A stretch of 64,000 bases of DNA, from NCBI RefSeq assembly GCF_000373645.1, contig NZ_KB892024.1, positions 62,001 to 126,000 of the forward strand, read 5' to 3'. Below the pieces are notes generated by a model. It was not told where the DNA came from. It did no database searches and saw only the letters and a program-made list of their open reading frames with translations. This DNA comes from Streptomyces sp. ATexAB-D23. GTDB lineage: Bacteria > Actinomycetota > Actinomycetes > Streptomycetales > Streptomycetaceae. This document shows, piece after piece, positions 50,791 to 58,535 of the stretch. Each line of letters begins with the position of its first letter. Position 1 is the first letter of the stretch. The position numbers and the translations under genes are program-made.

Positions 50791-51115
50791 CTTTGGTCCC
50801 GAAGCAGCCCCGCCCTTCCCGTCCATCGTTACCCCGCACCCCAGCCCTCCTCGCAGTCCTCGCGATCACCACGACCTTGCCGGCCGGGCGCCTTGGAGGC
50901 CGGAGAAAAAACGGTGGAACGGCCCCGCCGCCCCCGGCTACCTTGCTGCCGGGCCGGCCATCCGTGGCATGTGGGCCCGCCGCCCCCGCCGTCCATGAAA
51001 GGGCGTCCGTTGTACATCGCGTGAGACCTCCCCACTGCTGATCTGTCGCGCGTCGCACCTGTGCGCCGCGCTGCTTCCCGCTGCGGATTTCTCACACTGA
51101 AACCGGTGTACTCCT
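50791..51115. other. Intergenic region upstream of DUF1062 gene
   Basis: A 325-bp stretch with no gene. I see an unusual A-run GGAGAAAAAACGG at about 50900 and no strong structures. The DUF1062 promoter presumably lies near the 3' end. Confidence 0.5.
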
Positions 51116-51664
51116 GTGCTCATCCATTGGGCCGTCATGCCCACACGCCTGCCCGTCGTCCTGCGCCGCTGCCACACGTGCGCGTCCGGAAGCTTCCGCG
51201 CGAACGGCAAATTCCGCGTCAACGCCCACCACAAGCTGCTCGACGCCTGGCTCCTCGCGCTCTGCACGGGGTGCGGGGACACCACGAAGCTCACGGTCCT
51301 GGAGCGGGCGCACGTCCGCTCCGTACAGCCTGAGCTGCTGGACCGTATGCACGCCAACGATCCGGCCCTGGCGGCCGAGCTGCTTCAGGACCCGGTCGTG
51401 CGGCGGCGCAACCGCGTGGCCCTCGACTGGACCGGCGCCTGGCGCCTGGACACCGGGGGCCAGGACCATCCGGACCGCGAGGTGATCGACGTATCGGTCA
51501 CCTTCGGGGCCCGGATACCGGTACGGCCGCTGCGTCTGATCGCGGACGGCTGCGGCCTCTCGCGGACGGAGACGGAACGCCTGCTGTCGGAGGGCAAAAT
51601 CGTCTCCACCGCCCGCCTGACCGGCAGACTCACGGGCGACTTCGGCTTCCTGCTGAAGCGGTGA
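51116..51664 (+). CDS. DUF1062 domain protein with zinc-ribbon-like CXXC pairs
   Basis: A 182-residue protein. Two CXXC pairs, CHTC (about 19-22) and CTGC (about 50-53), suggest a zinc ribbon at the N-terminus; the C-terminal part (about 130-182) contains GLSRTETERLLSEGKIVSTARLTGRLTGDFGFLLKR, resembling an S4-like RNA-binding module. DUF1062 proteins are of unknown function. GTG start at 51116; ATG at 51137 is also possible. Confidence 0.8.
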   Translation: MLIHWAVMPTRLPVVLRRCHTCASGSFRANGKFRVNAHHKLLDAWLLALCTGCGDTTKLTVLERAHVRSVQPELLDRMHANDPALAAELLQDPVVRRRNRVALDWTGAWRLDTGGQDHPDREVIDVSVTFGARIPVRPLRLIADGCGLSRTETERLLSEGKIVSTARLTGRLTGDFGFLLKR

Positions 51665-51719
51665 GGGGCGGCCGGGGGCGGGGGGTGAACGGCGCGCCCG
51701 TCCCCGGCCGGCTCAGCCC

Positions 51720-52142
51720 TCAGTGCGCGGCGACCCGCACGACGAGCCCGATCGCGGCCGCCAGCAACTCCCGTTCCTCGTCGCTCAATTCCGCGTCGAT
51801 GGCGCGGGCGAGCCAGTCGGCCCGCCGCTCCCGCTCCTCCTCCAGGAGCGCGCGCCCGGCGTCCGACAGCTCGACCAGGCTCTTGCGCCCGTCGGTCGGG
51901 TGAGCGCGGCGCGTGATGAGCCCCTGCTCCATGAGCAGCCCGACGGCACGCGCCATGGACTGCGGACGCACCCGCTGACCTGCGGCGAGTTCGCTGGTGG
52001 TCATGGCGCCGTTGCGGTCCAGCTCGCCGAGGACGGCCACCTGGCCGAGCGGCATCTGGTCCTCAAGCTTCACGCGGCGGGTGAGCTTGCCCATCGCTGT
52101 GCGCAGCTCGGCGGCGATGGAGGCGGATTCCGGGAGGGGCAT
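51720..52142 (-). CDS. MarR-family regulator divergent from enolase paralogue
   Basis: A 140-residue single-domain MarR protein, with PLGQVAVLGELDRNGAMTTSELAAGQRVRPQSMARAVGLLMEQGLITRRAHPTDGRKSLVELSDAG forming the winged helix. The ATG at 52142 starts the divergon with the enolase-like gene. The intergenic region has two 13-bp operator-like sequences, the second overlapping a -10-like box for the enolase gene. Likely repressor of both genes. Ligand unknown. Confidence 0.87.
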   Translation of the reverse strand: MPLPESASIAAELRTAMGKLTRRVKLEDQMPLGQVAVLGELDRNGAMTTSELAAGQRVRPQSMARAVGLLMEQGLITRRAHPTDGRKSLVELSDAGRALLEEERERRADWLARAIDAELSDEERELLAAAIGLVVRVAAH

Positions 52143-52183
52143 ACCGCACTTTATCCCGGGGCGGAAACAGAACAGCAGACTGC

Positions 52184-52235
52184 ACAGCAGAGCTGTTCAG
52201 CCCAACTAAACAGCCTCACTGAACAGCATTGCTGT
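52184..52235. promoter_or_regulatory. Two 13-bp palindromes, candidate MarR operators
   Basis: ACAGC-AGA-GCTGT at 52184-52196 and ACAGCA-T-TGCTGT at 52223-52235 share the ACAGC/GCTGT arms and lie 39 bases apart. The second overlaps a TAGAGT -10-like box at 52236-52241 ahead of the enolase gene; the first is nearer the MarR start. Other CTGTT/AACAG half-sites lie in between. Confidence 0.55.
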
Positions 52236-52312
52236 AGAGTTGTCCCGCCGGGTCCCGCGCCACCGTCGTCGCAGCCGGACCGCGGCACGCGACAACGGGA
52301 AGGACCACTCCC

Positions 52313-53593
52313 ATGACCGCCATCACCTCAGTCACCGGCCGCCGCGTCCTCGACAGCAGGGGCAACCCCACCGTCGAGGTGGACGTGGAACTGTCGGACG
52401 GCTCGCTCGGCCGCGCCGCGGTCCCCTCCGGCGCCTCCACCGGCGCCCGCGAGGCCGTCGAACTCCGCGACGGCGACCCTGCCCGCTGGCACGGCAAGGG
52501 CGTCGACCAGGCCGTTCACCACGTCAACACGGAGCTGACCGAGGCCGCCATCGGCCGGGAAGCGGAGGATCAGGCCGGGCTCGACGCCGCCCTCGTCGCG
52601 GCGGACGGCACCGCCACCAAGGCCCGGCTCGGCGCCAACGCGATCCTGGGCGTCTCCCTGGCGGCCGCCAAGGCAGCGGCGGCCGCGCACCGCCTGCCGC
52701 TGTACCGGTACCTGGGCGGGTCGGACGCCCGGCTGCTGCCCGTACCGATGATGAACATCGTCAACGGGGGCGCGCACGCGGACAATCCGCTGGACTTCCA
52801 GGAGTTCATGATCGCCCCGATCGGCGCCGCGACGTTCGCCGAGGCCGTCCGGATGGGCTCGGAGATCTTCCACACCCTGCGCCGCGACCTGCTCGCCGCC
52901 GGCCACTCCACGGGCGTCGGCGACGAGGGCGGCTTCGCGCCGGCCCTGCGTACCGCCGAGGAGGCGCTCGACTTCGTCGTGGCCGCCGTCGAACGCACGG
53001 GATACCGGCCGGGCACGGACATCGGCCTGGTCATGGACCCCGCGACGTCGGAGTTCTTCCACGACGGCGTCTACGACTACGCGGGCGAGGGCGTACGCCG
53101 CACGCCGGCCGAGCACGCGGACTACCTGGTCGAGCTGATCGACGCCTACCCGATCGTGTCGATCGAGGACGCGATGGCCGAGGACGACCTGAACGGCTGG
53201 CGCGAGCTGACCGCCCGCGTCGGAGACCGCTGCCAGCTCACCGGGGACGACGTGTTCTGCACGAACGACACGCTCCTGCGCGAGGGCATCGCCACCGGGG
53301 TGGCCAACTCCGTGCTCGTGAAGGTCAACCAGATCGGCACCCTGACGGAGGCGATGACCACGGTCGCCACGGCCCACCGCGCGGGCTACACGGTGGTCAT
53401 GTCCCACCGCTCCGGCGAGACGGAGGACACCACGATCGCGGACCTGGCGGTGGCCACGGGCTGCGGCCAGATCAAGACGGGCTCACTGTCCCGCTCGGAC
53501 CGCACCGCCAAGTACAACCAGCTGATCCGCATCGAGGAGGAGCTGGGCACCGGCGCCCGGTACGCGGGGGCGGAGGCACTGCGCCGCCGGTAG
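52313..53593 (+). CDS. eno: Enolase paralogue (phosphopyruvate hydratase)
   Basis: A 426-residue enolase with all expected active-site motifs: PSGASTG loop, the Glu region DFQEFMIAPIGA, GVGDEGGFAP, SIEDAMAEDDLNGW, VLVKVNQIGTLTEA (catalytic Lys), SHRSGETEDT (His) and GQIKTGSLSRSDRTAKYNQLIRIEEEL. It interconverts 2-phosphoglycerate and phosphoenolpyruvate. Streptomyces usually carry a main glycolytic enolase elsewhere, so this is a probable second copy. Differences from the standard include VNGGAHADNPLDFQEFM. The ATG at 52313 has GAAGGA upstream. Control by the divergent MarR regulator is unusual for glycolysis. Confidence 0.9.
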   Translation: MTAITSVTGRRVLDSRGNPTVEVDVELSDGSLGRAAVPSGASTGAREAVELRDGDPARWHGKGVDQAVHHVNTELTEAAIGREAEDQAGLDAALVAADGTATKARLGANAILGVSLAAAKAAAAAHRLPLYRYLGGSDARLLPVPMMNIVNGGAHADNPLDFQEFMIAPIGAATFAEAVRMGSEIFHTLRRDLLAAGHSTGVGDEGGFAPALRTAEEALDFVVAAVERTGYRPGTDIGLVMDPATSEFFHDGVYDYAGEGVRRTPAEHADYLVELIDAYPIVSIEDAMAEDDLNGWRELTARVGDRCQLTGDDVFCTNDTLLREGIATGVANSVLVKVNQIGTLTEAMTTVATAHRAGYTVVMSHRSGETEDTTIADLAVATGCGQIKTGSLSRSDRTAKYNQLIRIEEELGTGARYAGAEALRRR

Positions 53594-53618
53594 CCCTGGC
53601 CCGGTCCGCCGAGCGACC

Positions 53619-53654
53619 GCAACGCCTCGCGGGTGGACACCCGTGAGGCGTTGC
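53619..53654 (+). terminator. Terminator after enolase paralogue
   Basis: GCAACGCCTCGCGGGTG (53619-53635) pairs with CACCCGTGAGGCGTTGC (53638-53654) with one C/T-type imperfection. It directly follows the enolase stop. Confidence 0.8.
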
Positions 53655-53669
53655 CCCCGCCATAATTAC

Positions 53670-53683
53670 CTGACTAAGGTCAG
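53670..53683. promoter_or_regulatory. CTGAC-TAAG-GTCAG palindrome at the start of MarR-GNAT gene
   Basis: A perfect 5-bp inverted repeat ending three bases before the ATG at 53687, with CATAAT at 53661-53666 just upstream as a -10-like box. A protein bound here would block transcription from a leaderless start, so autoregulation by the N-terminal MarR domain is plausible. Confidence 0.5.
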
Positions 53684-53686
53684 AGA

Positions 53687-54577
53687 ATGGCAGCGGACCA
53701 GATCAAGCAAGTGCGACGCTTCAACCGGACGGTCGCGGAGCGCGTAGGCGTACTACAGGATCACTACCTGGACGGCACGCGTCCCTACGGGCAGGCGCGG
53801 CTGCTCTGGCAGATCGGGGACGGCGAGACGCATGACGTCCGGAGCGTACGGGCCCGGCTCGGGCTCGACTCCGGATACGCGAGCCGCCTCCTGCGCGCCC
53901 TTGAGCGCGACGGCCTCGTCACCGTGGAGACCCACGCCGAGGACCGGCGCGTACGTACGGTGCGGCTGACCGAGGCCGGGTGGCGGGAGCGGGCCCAGCT
54001 CGACGCCCGTAGCGACGCGCTCGCCGCGTCCCTGCTCGACCCGCTCGACGCCAAGCAGCGGGACCGGCTCCTCGCGGCGATGGAGGAGGTCGAACGGCTG
54101 CTGACCGCCTCCACGGTCTCCCTGGACGTCCTCGACCCGGACCACCCGGACGCGGTCCACTGCCTGCGCGGCTTCGCCGACGAACTGGGCGCCCTCTTCG
54201 GCTTCGACCCCGCGAACAGCCTGCTCCCCGACCCGGGCGAACTCCGCACGCCGCGTGGCCTCTTCCTCGTGGCCCGCCTGCACGGCGAACCGGTCGGCGC
54301 CGCCGGGCTCAAGCTGCCGGCCGACGCCCCGGCGGAGATCAAGCGCCTGTGGGTCTCACCCCGCGCCCGGGGTCTCGGCCTGGCCAAGCGCATCCTGACC
54401 ACCCTCGAAGAGCACGCCGTCAGCCACGGCCGGGACCTGGTCCGGCTCGACACCAACAAGGCCCTGGCAGCCGCCATCCACCTCTACCGCACCAACGGCT
54501 ACACCGAGATCCCGGCCTTCAACGACGAGCCGTACGCCCACCACTGGTTCGAGAAACGGCTGCCCGACGGGGTGTGA
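53687..54577 (+). CDS. MarR-type DNA-binding domain fused to GNAT acetyltransferase
   Basis: A 296-residue fusion. The N-terminal MarR domain (about 1-145) has VRARLGLDSGYASRLLRALERDGLVTVETHAEDRRVRTVRLTEAGWRER. The C-terminal GNAT domain (about 165-290) has GLFLVARLHGEPVGAAGLKL, IKRLWVSPRARGLGLAKRILTTLEEHA (acetyl-CoA pyrophosphate loop) and the C-terminal LYRTNGYTEIPAFN. This MarR-GNAT order is known in actinobacteria. The ATG at 53687 abuts a perfect inverted repeat. It could acetylate a small molecule and repress its own gene. Confidence 0.88.
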   Translation: MAADQIKQVRRFNRTVAERVGVLQDHYLDGTRPYGQARLLWQIGDGETHDVRSVRARLGLDSGYASRLLRALERDGLVTVETHAEDRRVRTVRLTEAGWRERAQLDARSDALAASLLDPLDAKQRDRLLAAMEEVERLLTASTVSLDVLDPDHPDAVHCLRGFADELGALFGFDPANSLLPDPGELRTPRGLFLVARLHGEPVGAAGLKLPADAPAEIKRLWVSPRARGLGLAKRILTTLEEHAVSHGRDLVRLDTNKALAAAIHLYRTNGYTEIPAFNDEPYAHHWFEKRLPDGV

Positions 54578-54593
54578 GGGGCACGCGCCCCTG

Positions 54594-54619
54594 CCGGCGG
54601 GCGGGCGTACGCCCGCCGG
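54594..54619. terminator. Terminator between MarR-GNAT and VOC genes
   Basis: CCGGCGGGC at 54594-54602 pairs with GCCCGCCGG at 54611-54619 around GGGCGTAC. It lies between the convergent stops at 54577 and 54644. Confidence 0.7.
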
Positions 54620-54643
54620 TACGGCACACCACCGCACCGCCCC

Positions 54644-55099
54644 TCACACAACGTCGAACTCGTTGCCCTCGGGGTCCTGCATGGCGGCGGCGTAGAGCCC
54701 CATGGCCGGCTCGTCCTTGATCCGCAGCACGGTGGCACCCGCCGCCACCAGCCGTTCCACCGCACCGTCGACCCGCTGCGTGCGGACGTCCAGCGCGACG
54801 TCACGGCCTCCGCCGACCTTCAGATCGAAGTGCCACCGGTTCTTGGCGGCCTTCCGCTCCGGAACCTGCTGGAACCACACCCTCGGCCCACGCCCCGCCG
54901 GATCGATGATCGACTCCGGTACGTCCCCGGCCCCGGCCGGCAACTCCTCGTCGGGCACCCCCATCGCTGCCCAGTAGGCCCGCCACGTGGCGTACCCGTC
55001 CGGCGCGGGCTCGGGCACATAACCCAGGGCCTCGGCCCAGAAGGCCACCATCCGCTGCGGGTCGGCGCAGTCGATCGTCAGCTGCACGGTCATCTCCAT
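54644..55099 (-). CDS. VOC-superfamily (glyoxalase-like) protein
   Basis: A 151-residue protein of the glyoxalase-like VOC type: LTIDCADPQRMVAFWAEALGYVPEP, PRVWFQQVPERKAAKNRWHFDLKVGGGRDVALDVRTQRVDGAVERLVAAGATVLRIK and a C-terminal MQDPEGNEFDVV. This subgroup is very frequent in actinobacteria; function unknown. The ATG at 55099 is taken as start; an internal ATG at 55093 is close and cannot be excluded. Confidence 0.82.
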   Translation of the reverse strand: MEMTVQLTIDCADPQRMVAFWAEALGYVPEPAPDGYATWRAYWAAMGVPDEELPAGAGDVPESIIDPAGRGPRVWFQQVPERKAAKNRWHFDLKVGGGRDVALDVRTQRVDGAVERLVAAGATVLRIKDEPAMGLYAAAMQDPEGNEFDVV

Positions 55100-55217
55100 A
55101 CCCGGAGCATCCCAGGCAGGTCTGACACAAGGCGCCCTCCCCGACCGGGCCTTGACGAAACGCGGACGGCGCCGTCACGTGGGTACCTCGGGACTCGGCG
55201 CCAGGGAGAATGAAGCG

Positions 55218-55838
55218 ATGACGGGTGAATCGAGCGCCATCGTTCTGAGCGAGCAGGACCTACGCGAGGTCACCGCGTTCGCCGCGATGTGCGCCGAAGC
55301 GGCGCTGGGGACGTTCGAGGCGGATCAGCCGGACGATTCACGGCCTCGCGACGCCGTCGAAGCCGCGTGGGCGTTCGCCCGGGGCGGCGAACGAGGAAAG
55401 GCCCTGCGCGATACGGCGTCGGCGGCCCTCAAGGCGGCGAAGGCTACGAACACCACGGCTGCCCGTGAGGCGGCGTGGGCGGCGATGTCGGCGGCAGCCG
55501 CCGCGTATCTGCACCCTTTGGCCAAGGCCACCCAGGTCAAGCACATCCTCGGAGCCGGTGCGCATGCGGCCCGAGCGGCCGAACTCGTCGCCCACGACGA
55601 CCGGAGCGTGGGTGCCCGACACCTGGAGCACGTGATGCGCCGCGCGACGCCGACCGCCGTCGACGTGCTCAAACGCTTCCCGGCGGCGCCGCCCGGCGGT
55701 GGGCGCGTCGGCGAACTGATCCGCGCGATGGACACGGACCTGCGTGCGCTGACCTTCACGCGGGAGGCGGTGACCGCCCCTACGGCTGGAGCAGGATCAC
55801 CTGGAACGCGTCCCATGCGGTGGGGGCGAGGACGATGA
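55218..55838 (+). CDS. Imm5-like putative immunity protein
   Basis: A 206-residue Ala-rich helical protein with repeats of AAWAFARGGERGKALRDTASAALKAAKA and AAREAAWAAMSAAAAAYLHPLAKATQVKHILGAGAHAARAAELVAH. It resembles the Imm5-like helical family linked to polymorphic toxin systems; the resemblance is by pattern and the toxin partner is not in this window. The ATG at 55218 has AGGGAG. The last 20 residues run antisense into the DUF397 gene at 55780, which suggests that the original 3' end was altered by insertion of that block. Confidence 0.6.
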   Translation: MTGESSAIVLSEQDLREVTAFAAMCAEAALGTFEADQPDDSRPRDAVEAAWAFARGGERGKALRDTASAALKAAKATNTTAAREAAWAAMSAAAAAYLHPLAKATQVKHILGAGAHAARAAELVAHDDRSVGARHLEHVMRRATPTAVDVLKRFPAAPPGGGRVGELIRAMDTDLRALTFTREAVTAPTAGAGSPGTRPMRWGRGR

Positions 55839-55959
55839 CGGGGCCGTCCACCTGCTTGGAATCGCGGACGGCTACGGCCCCGGGGACGTTACGGGCTATC
55901 TCGACGCACTCCCCACCGCCGCTGCTGTGGCTGGACTTCTGGAAGCAAAAGCTCTTCAC
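55780..55959 (-). CDS. DUF397 protein, second tandem copy
   Basis: A 59-residue protein, too short for many gene finders. It reads FQKSSHSSGGGECVEIARNV, VAVRDSKQVDGPVIVLAPTAW and DAFQ, the standard DUF397 pattern. DUF397 proteins sit beside WhiJ-like XRE regulators in Streptomyces and are thought to antagonise them. GTG start at 55959, four bases after the stop of the first DUF397 gene. It shares most positions with that gene, so the two are a tandem duplication. Its 3' end overlaps the convergent Imm5-like gene by 59 bases. Confidence 0.8.
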   Translation of the reverse strand: MKSFCFQKSSHSSGGGECVEIARNVPGAVAVRDSKQVDGPVIVLAPTAWDAFQVILLQP

Positions 55960-55963
55960 TCAC

Positions 55964-56155
55964 TCAGCCTTGAACAGTGCGACCGGCGAGAACGCTTTGA
56001 AACGCGTCCCACGCGGCGGGGGCAAGGACGATGACGGGGCCGGCTGCCTGCTTCGAGTCGCGGATGGCGACCGAGCCAGGGACGTTGCGGGCCACCTCGA
56101 CGCACTCGCGTTCTGGGGTGCTGTAGCTGGACTTGGTGAACTGGAACACTGTCAT
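55964..56155 (-). CDS. DUF397 protein, first tandem copy
   Basis: A 63-residue protein with FQFTKSSYSTPERECVEVARNV, VAIRDSKQAAGPVIVLAP and AAWDAF. The ATG at 56155 overlaps the stop of the XRE gene by four bases (ATGA), so it is translated with it. In WhiJ-type loci the small DUF397 protein works with the HTH protein, releasing or altering its repression of developmental genes. The presence of two copies suggests dosage or specialisation. Confidence 0.9.
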   Translation of the reverse strand: MTVFQFTKSSYSTPERECVEVARNVPGSVAIRDSKQAAGPVIVLAPAAWDAFQSVLAGRTVQG

Positions 56156-57042
56156 TCCTTCACTTCCTTGGCGATGCTTTGCATGAACAGGGCTGAGTCG
56201 TGGGGCGACAAGCTCACCTTGACCAGGTGATCGAACACCGTAGCGAACTCAGCGCTCTCCTCCGCGTTCTCAACCCAGATCGTCGACCGAGGGGCGTCCA
56301 TGTGCACGACGTCCATCGCCTCATTCTCTCCAAAGGACAGGACGGTGAAAGGGCCACCGATGCCTGCATTCGCACCCACCCAGAAGGGCAGGACCTGGAT
56401 GTGGACATTGGGCCGCTCGGCCAAGTGGCACAGATGCGCCAACTGACGCGCCATGACTCCGGGGCCGCCGACCAACTGGCGCAGTGCGGCCTCCCAGATC
56501 ACCGCGTGGATACGCAGAGGTGTGTCGTCGTAGAGCCGCTGTTGGCGCTTGGCGCGCCCCGTAACTACGTCTTCGATCCAGTCGAGATCCTCGCCTGACT
56601 GGCTGGCGATGCCCAATGCCCGCGTGTACTCAGGAGTCTGGAACAGCCCGGGGACGAGGGCGACTTGCCACTGTCTGATCCTAACCGCAGCATCCTCCAT
56701 GGCGATGTACTCCACCTGCGTGGCAAGCGTCGGGGTGTCGTTCCACCAGCCTTTCACCCTGCGCCGTTCACGGTCCGTTTTGGCAAGCGCCAGCAGGCCC
56801 GCCAGGGCCTTGTCGTCCGCCACGCCGTAGAAGTCACACAGAGCTCGAATATCCGGGTCACGCATGGGAACCCATCCGCTCTCCATCTTCACGACCTTGG
56901 TCTGAGTGGCACTCAGGACCCCGGCCGCTTCACGCTGCGTCTTGTTCGCTGCTACCCGCAGGCGCTGAAGCTCACCGCCCAGGCGGCGGCCGAGAACGGT
57001 CGAAACCCGGTTGCCATTCGCTCTCCTGCCAGATTCCTGCAT
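56152..57042 (-). CDS. WhiJ-like XRE-family regulator with DUF5753 domain
   Basis: A 296-residue protein. The N-terminal helix-turn-helix (about 18-75) reads GELQRLRVAANKTQREAAGVLSATQTKVVKMESGWVP, and the remainder (about 95-285) is the DUF5753 domain with PGLFQTPEYTRAL and LPFWVGANAGIGGPFTVLSF. Such proteins control sporulation and antibiotic genes in Streptomyces together with a DUF397 protein and an HATPase. The ATG at 57042 has GGGAGG upstream. Base composition is lower in GC than its neighbours, which suggests an acquired cassette. A palindrome GGACTC-TT-GAGTCC lies upstream. Confidence 0.9.
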   Translation of the reverse strand: MQESGRRANGNRVSTVLGRRLGGELQRLRVAANKTQREAAGVLSATQTKVVKMESGWVPMRDPDIRALCDFYGVADDKALAGLLALAKTDRERRRVKGWWNDTPTLATQVEYIAMEDAAVRIRQWQVALVPGLFQTPEYTRALGIASQSGEDLDWIEDVVTGRAKRQQRLYDDTPLRIHAVIWEAALRQLVGGPGVMARQLAHLCHLAERPNVHIQVLPFWVGANAGIGGPFTVLSFGENEAMDVVHMDAPRSTIWVENAEESAEFATVFDHLVKVSLSPHDSALFMQSIAKEVKE

Positions 57043-57128
57043 ACCGACCTCCCAGTGAACCCCACCAGTGTTGCAGCTAGTTGGCCCCCACTCATGCACA
57101 CGTAACCCGTACGGGGAATATATGTCCT

Positions 57129-57142
57129 GGACTCTTGAGTCC
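57129..57142. promoter_or_regulatory. GGACTC-TT-GAGTCC palindrome, candidate WhiJ-like operator
   Basis: A perfect 6-bp inverted repeat with a 2-nt centre, 87 bases upstream of the XRE start and 165 bases before the HATPase start. It is next to the -10-like GAATATATG at 57116-57124. Its position in the divergent region of a WhiJ-type locus makes it the first candidate for the HTH binding site. Confidence 0.45.
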
Positions 57143-57306
57143 CTGGCATCAGACCCGCTACGTTCGGCATCGCCCCGGTAACTCAACGGCACCGCCCGGC
57201 GGAAGCGCACCGCCCTGCCCAACCGCACCCGCAACCGCGCGCAGGCCCGGCACTGCCACCGCCGTCCACCGCATACCGCGTACCGACCCCAGAAAGGCGC
57301 GCGACC

Positions 57307-57774
57307 ATGACCGCAGCCCCCGAAGAGGCGCCCGTTCCCGAGACCCCGCTCCAGGAGGACCGGCTCGACTACACGCCCACCGCCCGCAGCGTCTCCCTCG
57401 CCCGGCGGCGCGCCGCGCGGCTCGTCACCGCGTGGGGGCACCCGCAGCGCGCCGGAGACGTCGCCCTCCTGGTCAGCGAGTTGGCCACCAACGCACTACT
57501 GCACGGCAGCCTGCGCGGACGGCTGTTCCGGGTGCGTCTCGCGCTCACCGCCGACACGCTCCGTATCGAGGTCGCCGACCCCCGGGGCGAGCGACTGCCC
57601 GGGATCCGCTCGGCCGACAGCGACGAGTGCTACGGGCGCGGGCTGCTCATCGTGGACGCGATCGCCGAGCGCTGGGGGGTTGAGCCGCGCACCGTCGGGA
57701 AGACCGTGTACGCCGAACTCGCCCTTCGTCACCCGGACATGCTGATGGTGCGCTCCGCACCGCACGCGGGGTGA
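57307..57774 (+). CDS. RsbW-like HATPase (anti-sigma-type kinase domain)
   Basis: A 155-residue HATPase_c protein. N-box-like LLVSELATNALLHG (about 58-71), then VADPRGERLPGI and the glycine-rich YGRGLLIVDAIAERWGVE. Stand-alone proteins of this type are frequent partners in WhiJ-type loci and may act as anti-sigma factors or as histidine kinase-like switches. It is divergent from the XRE gene. The ATG at 57307 has no strong Shine-Dalgarno. Confidence 0.88.
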   Translation: MTAAPEEAPVPETPLQEDRLDYTPTARSVSLARRRAARLVTAWGHPQRAGDVALLVSELATNALLHGSLRGRLFRVRLALTADTLRIEVADPRGERLPGIRSADSDECYGRGLLIVDAIAERWGVEPRTVGKTVYAELALRHPDMLMVRSAPHAG

Positions 57775-57782
57775 GATCCGCG

Positions 57783-58325
57783 TCAGTCCTTTTCGGCGTC
57801 CGCGCGGTCCAGCGCCTCGGCGATCATGCGGACGGCGAACCCCCGGTCGTCGGCGATGCGGTTGATCTGCTCAGCCAGCAGGAAGGCGGTGACCTCCAGC
57901 GGGGTCATCTCCGCCAGGGTCCAGTCGCCGTACTGCATCCGCCACAGGTTGGGGCTCAGACCGGTGCCGGCGGCGATGACCAGGCCGGCCATGGTGGGGA
58001 TGACCTCGGGCGGAACGCTCCTCGTCATCTGACGCATCGAGGCCACGAGGCCGGGGATCACATACTCGATGACGTCCTTGTCATGCTCATCGTGGGCCTT
58101 GCGCAGCCAGGTCATGAACATGTAGATGAGCGTGCACGTGCCGTCCAGCACCTCATCGATTCCACCGGGGCCCAGGGAGGCGAGGAACTGCTCGACCAGT
58201 TCCTTGTGTTCGGAGTTCTGCTCCGTACTGCCCTCGTAGATGCTCTTGAGCCGCGAGTCGATCATCATGAGCGCCGCGTCCACGTCGCCGACGGGCGCGT
58301 TCCGGGGGTCGCAATTCGAAGACAC
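57783..58325 (-). CDS. Hypothetical helical protein, possibly part of the WhiJ-like locus
   Basis: A 180-residue mostly helical protein with no recognised domain. Segments such as EVLDGTCTLIYMFMTWLRKAHDEHDKDVIEYVIPGLVASMRQMTRSVPPEVIPTMAGLVIAAGTGLSPNLWRMQYGDWTLAEMTPLEVTAFLLAEQINRIADDRGFAVRMIAEALD are strongly conserved-looking. GTG start at 58325. It converges on the HATPase gene, ending only nine bases from its stop, so it may belong to the same island. Confidence 0.7.
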   Translation of the reverse strand: MSSNCDPRNAPVGDVDAALMMIDSRLKSIYEGSTEQNSEHKELVEQFLASLGPGGIDEVLDGTCTLIYMFMTWLRKAHDEHDKDVIEYVIPGLVASMRQMTRSVPPEVIPTMAGLVIAAGTGLSPNLWRMQYGDWTLAEMTPLEVTAFLLAEQINRIADDRGFAVRMIAEALDRADAEKD

Positions 58326-58479
58326 GGCGGTTCCCCTCGGTCGACTGCGGTGAGTAATTCAACGCGTCCGTACGGTAGTCAGTCTAGAGGGCGAGGGTGT
58401 GCGCCCGCGCAGAAAACGCATGACCCGCTTCACTCCGTACCGCACGCGACCGCACGCGCCCCCGCCCCCCGGACATGCC

Positions 58480-58512
58480 GGTGGGCCCGCGCAAGCACAG
58501 CGCGGGCCCACC
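58480..58512. terminator. Terminator after the E2 gene
   Basis: GGTGGGCCCGCGC at 58480-58492 pairs perfectly with GCGCGGGCCCACC at 58500-58512, loop AAGCACA. It lies 24 bases beyond the E2 stop on the minus strand and ends the bkd operon. Confidence 0.85.
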
Positions 58513-58535
58513 TCACACACGTACCGCCAAGGCGC

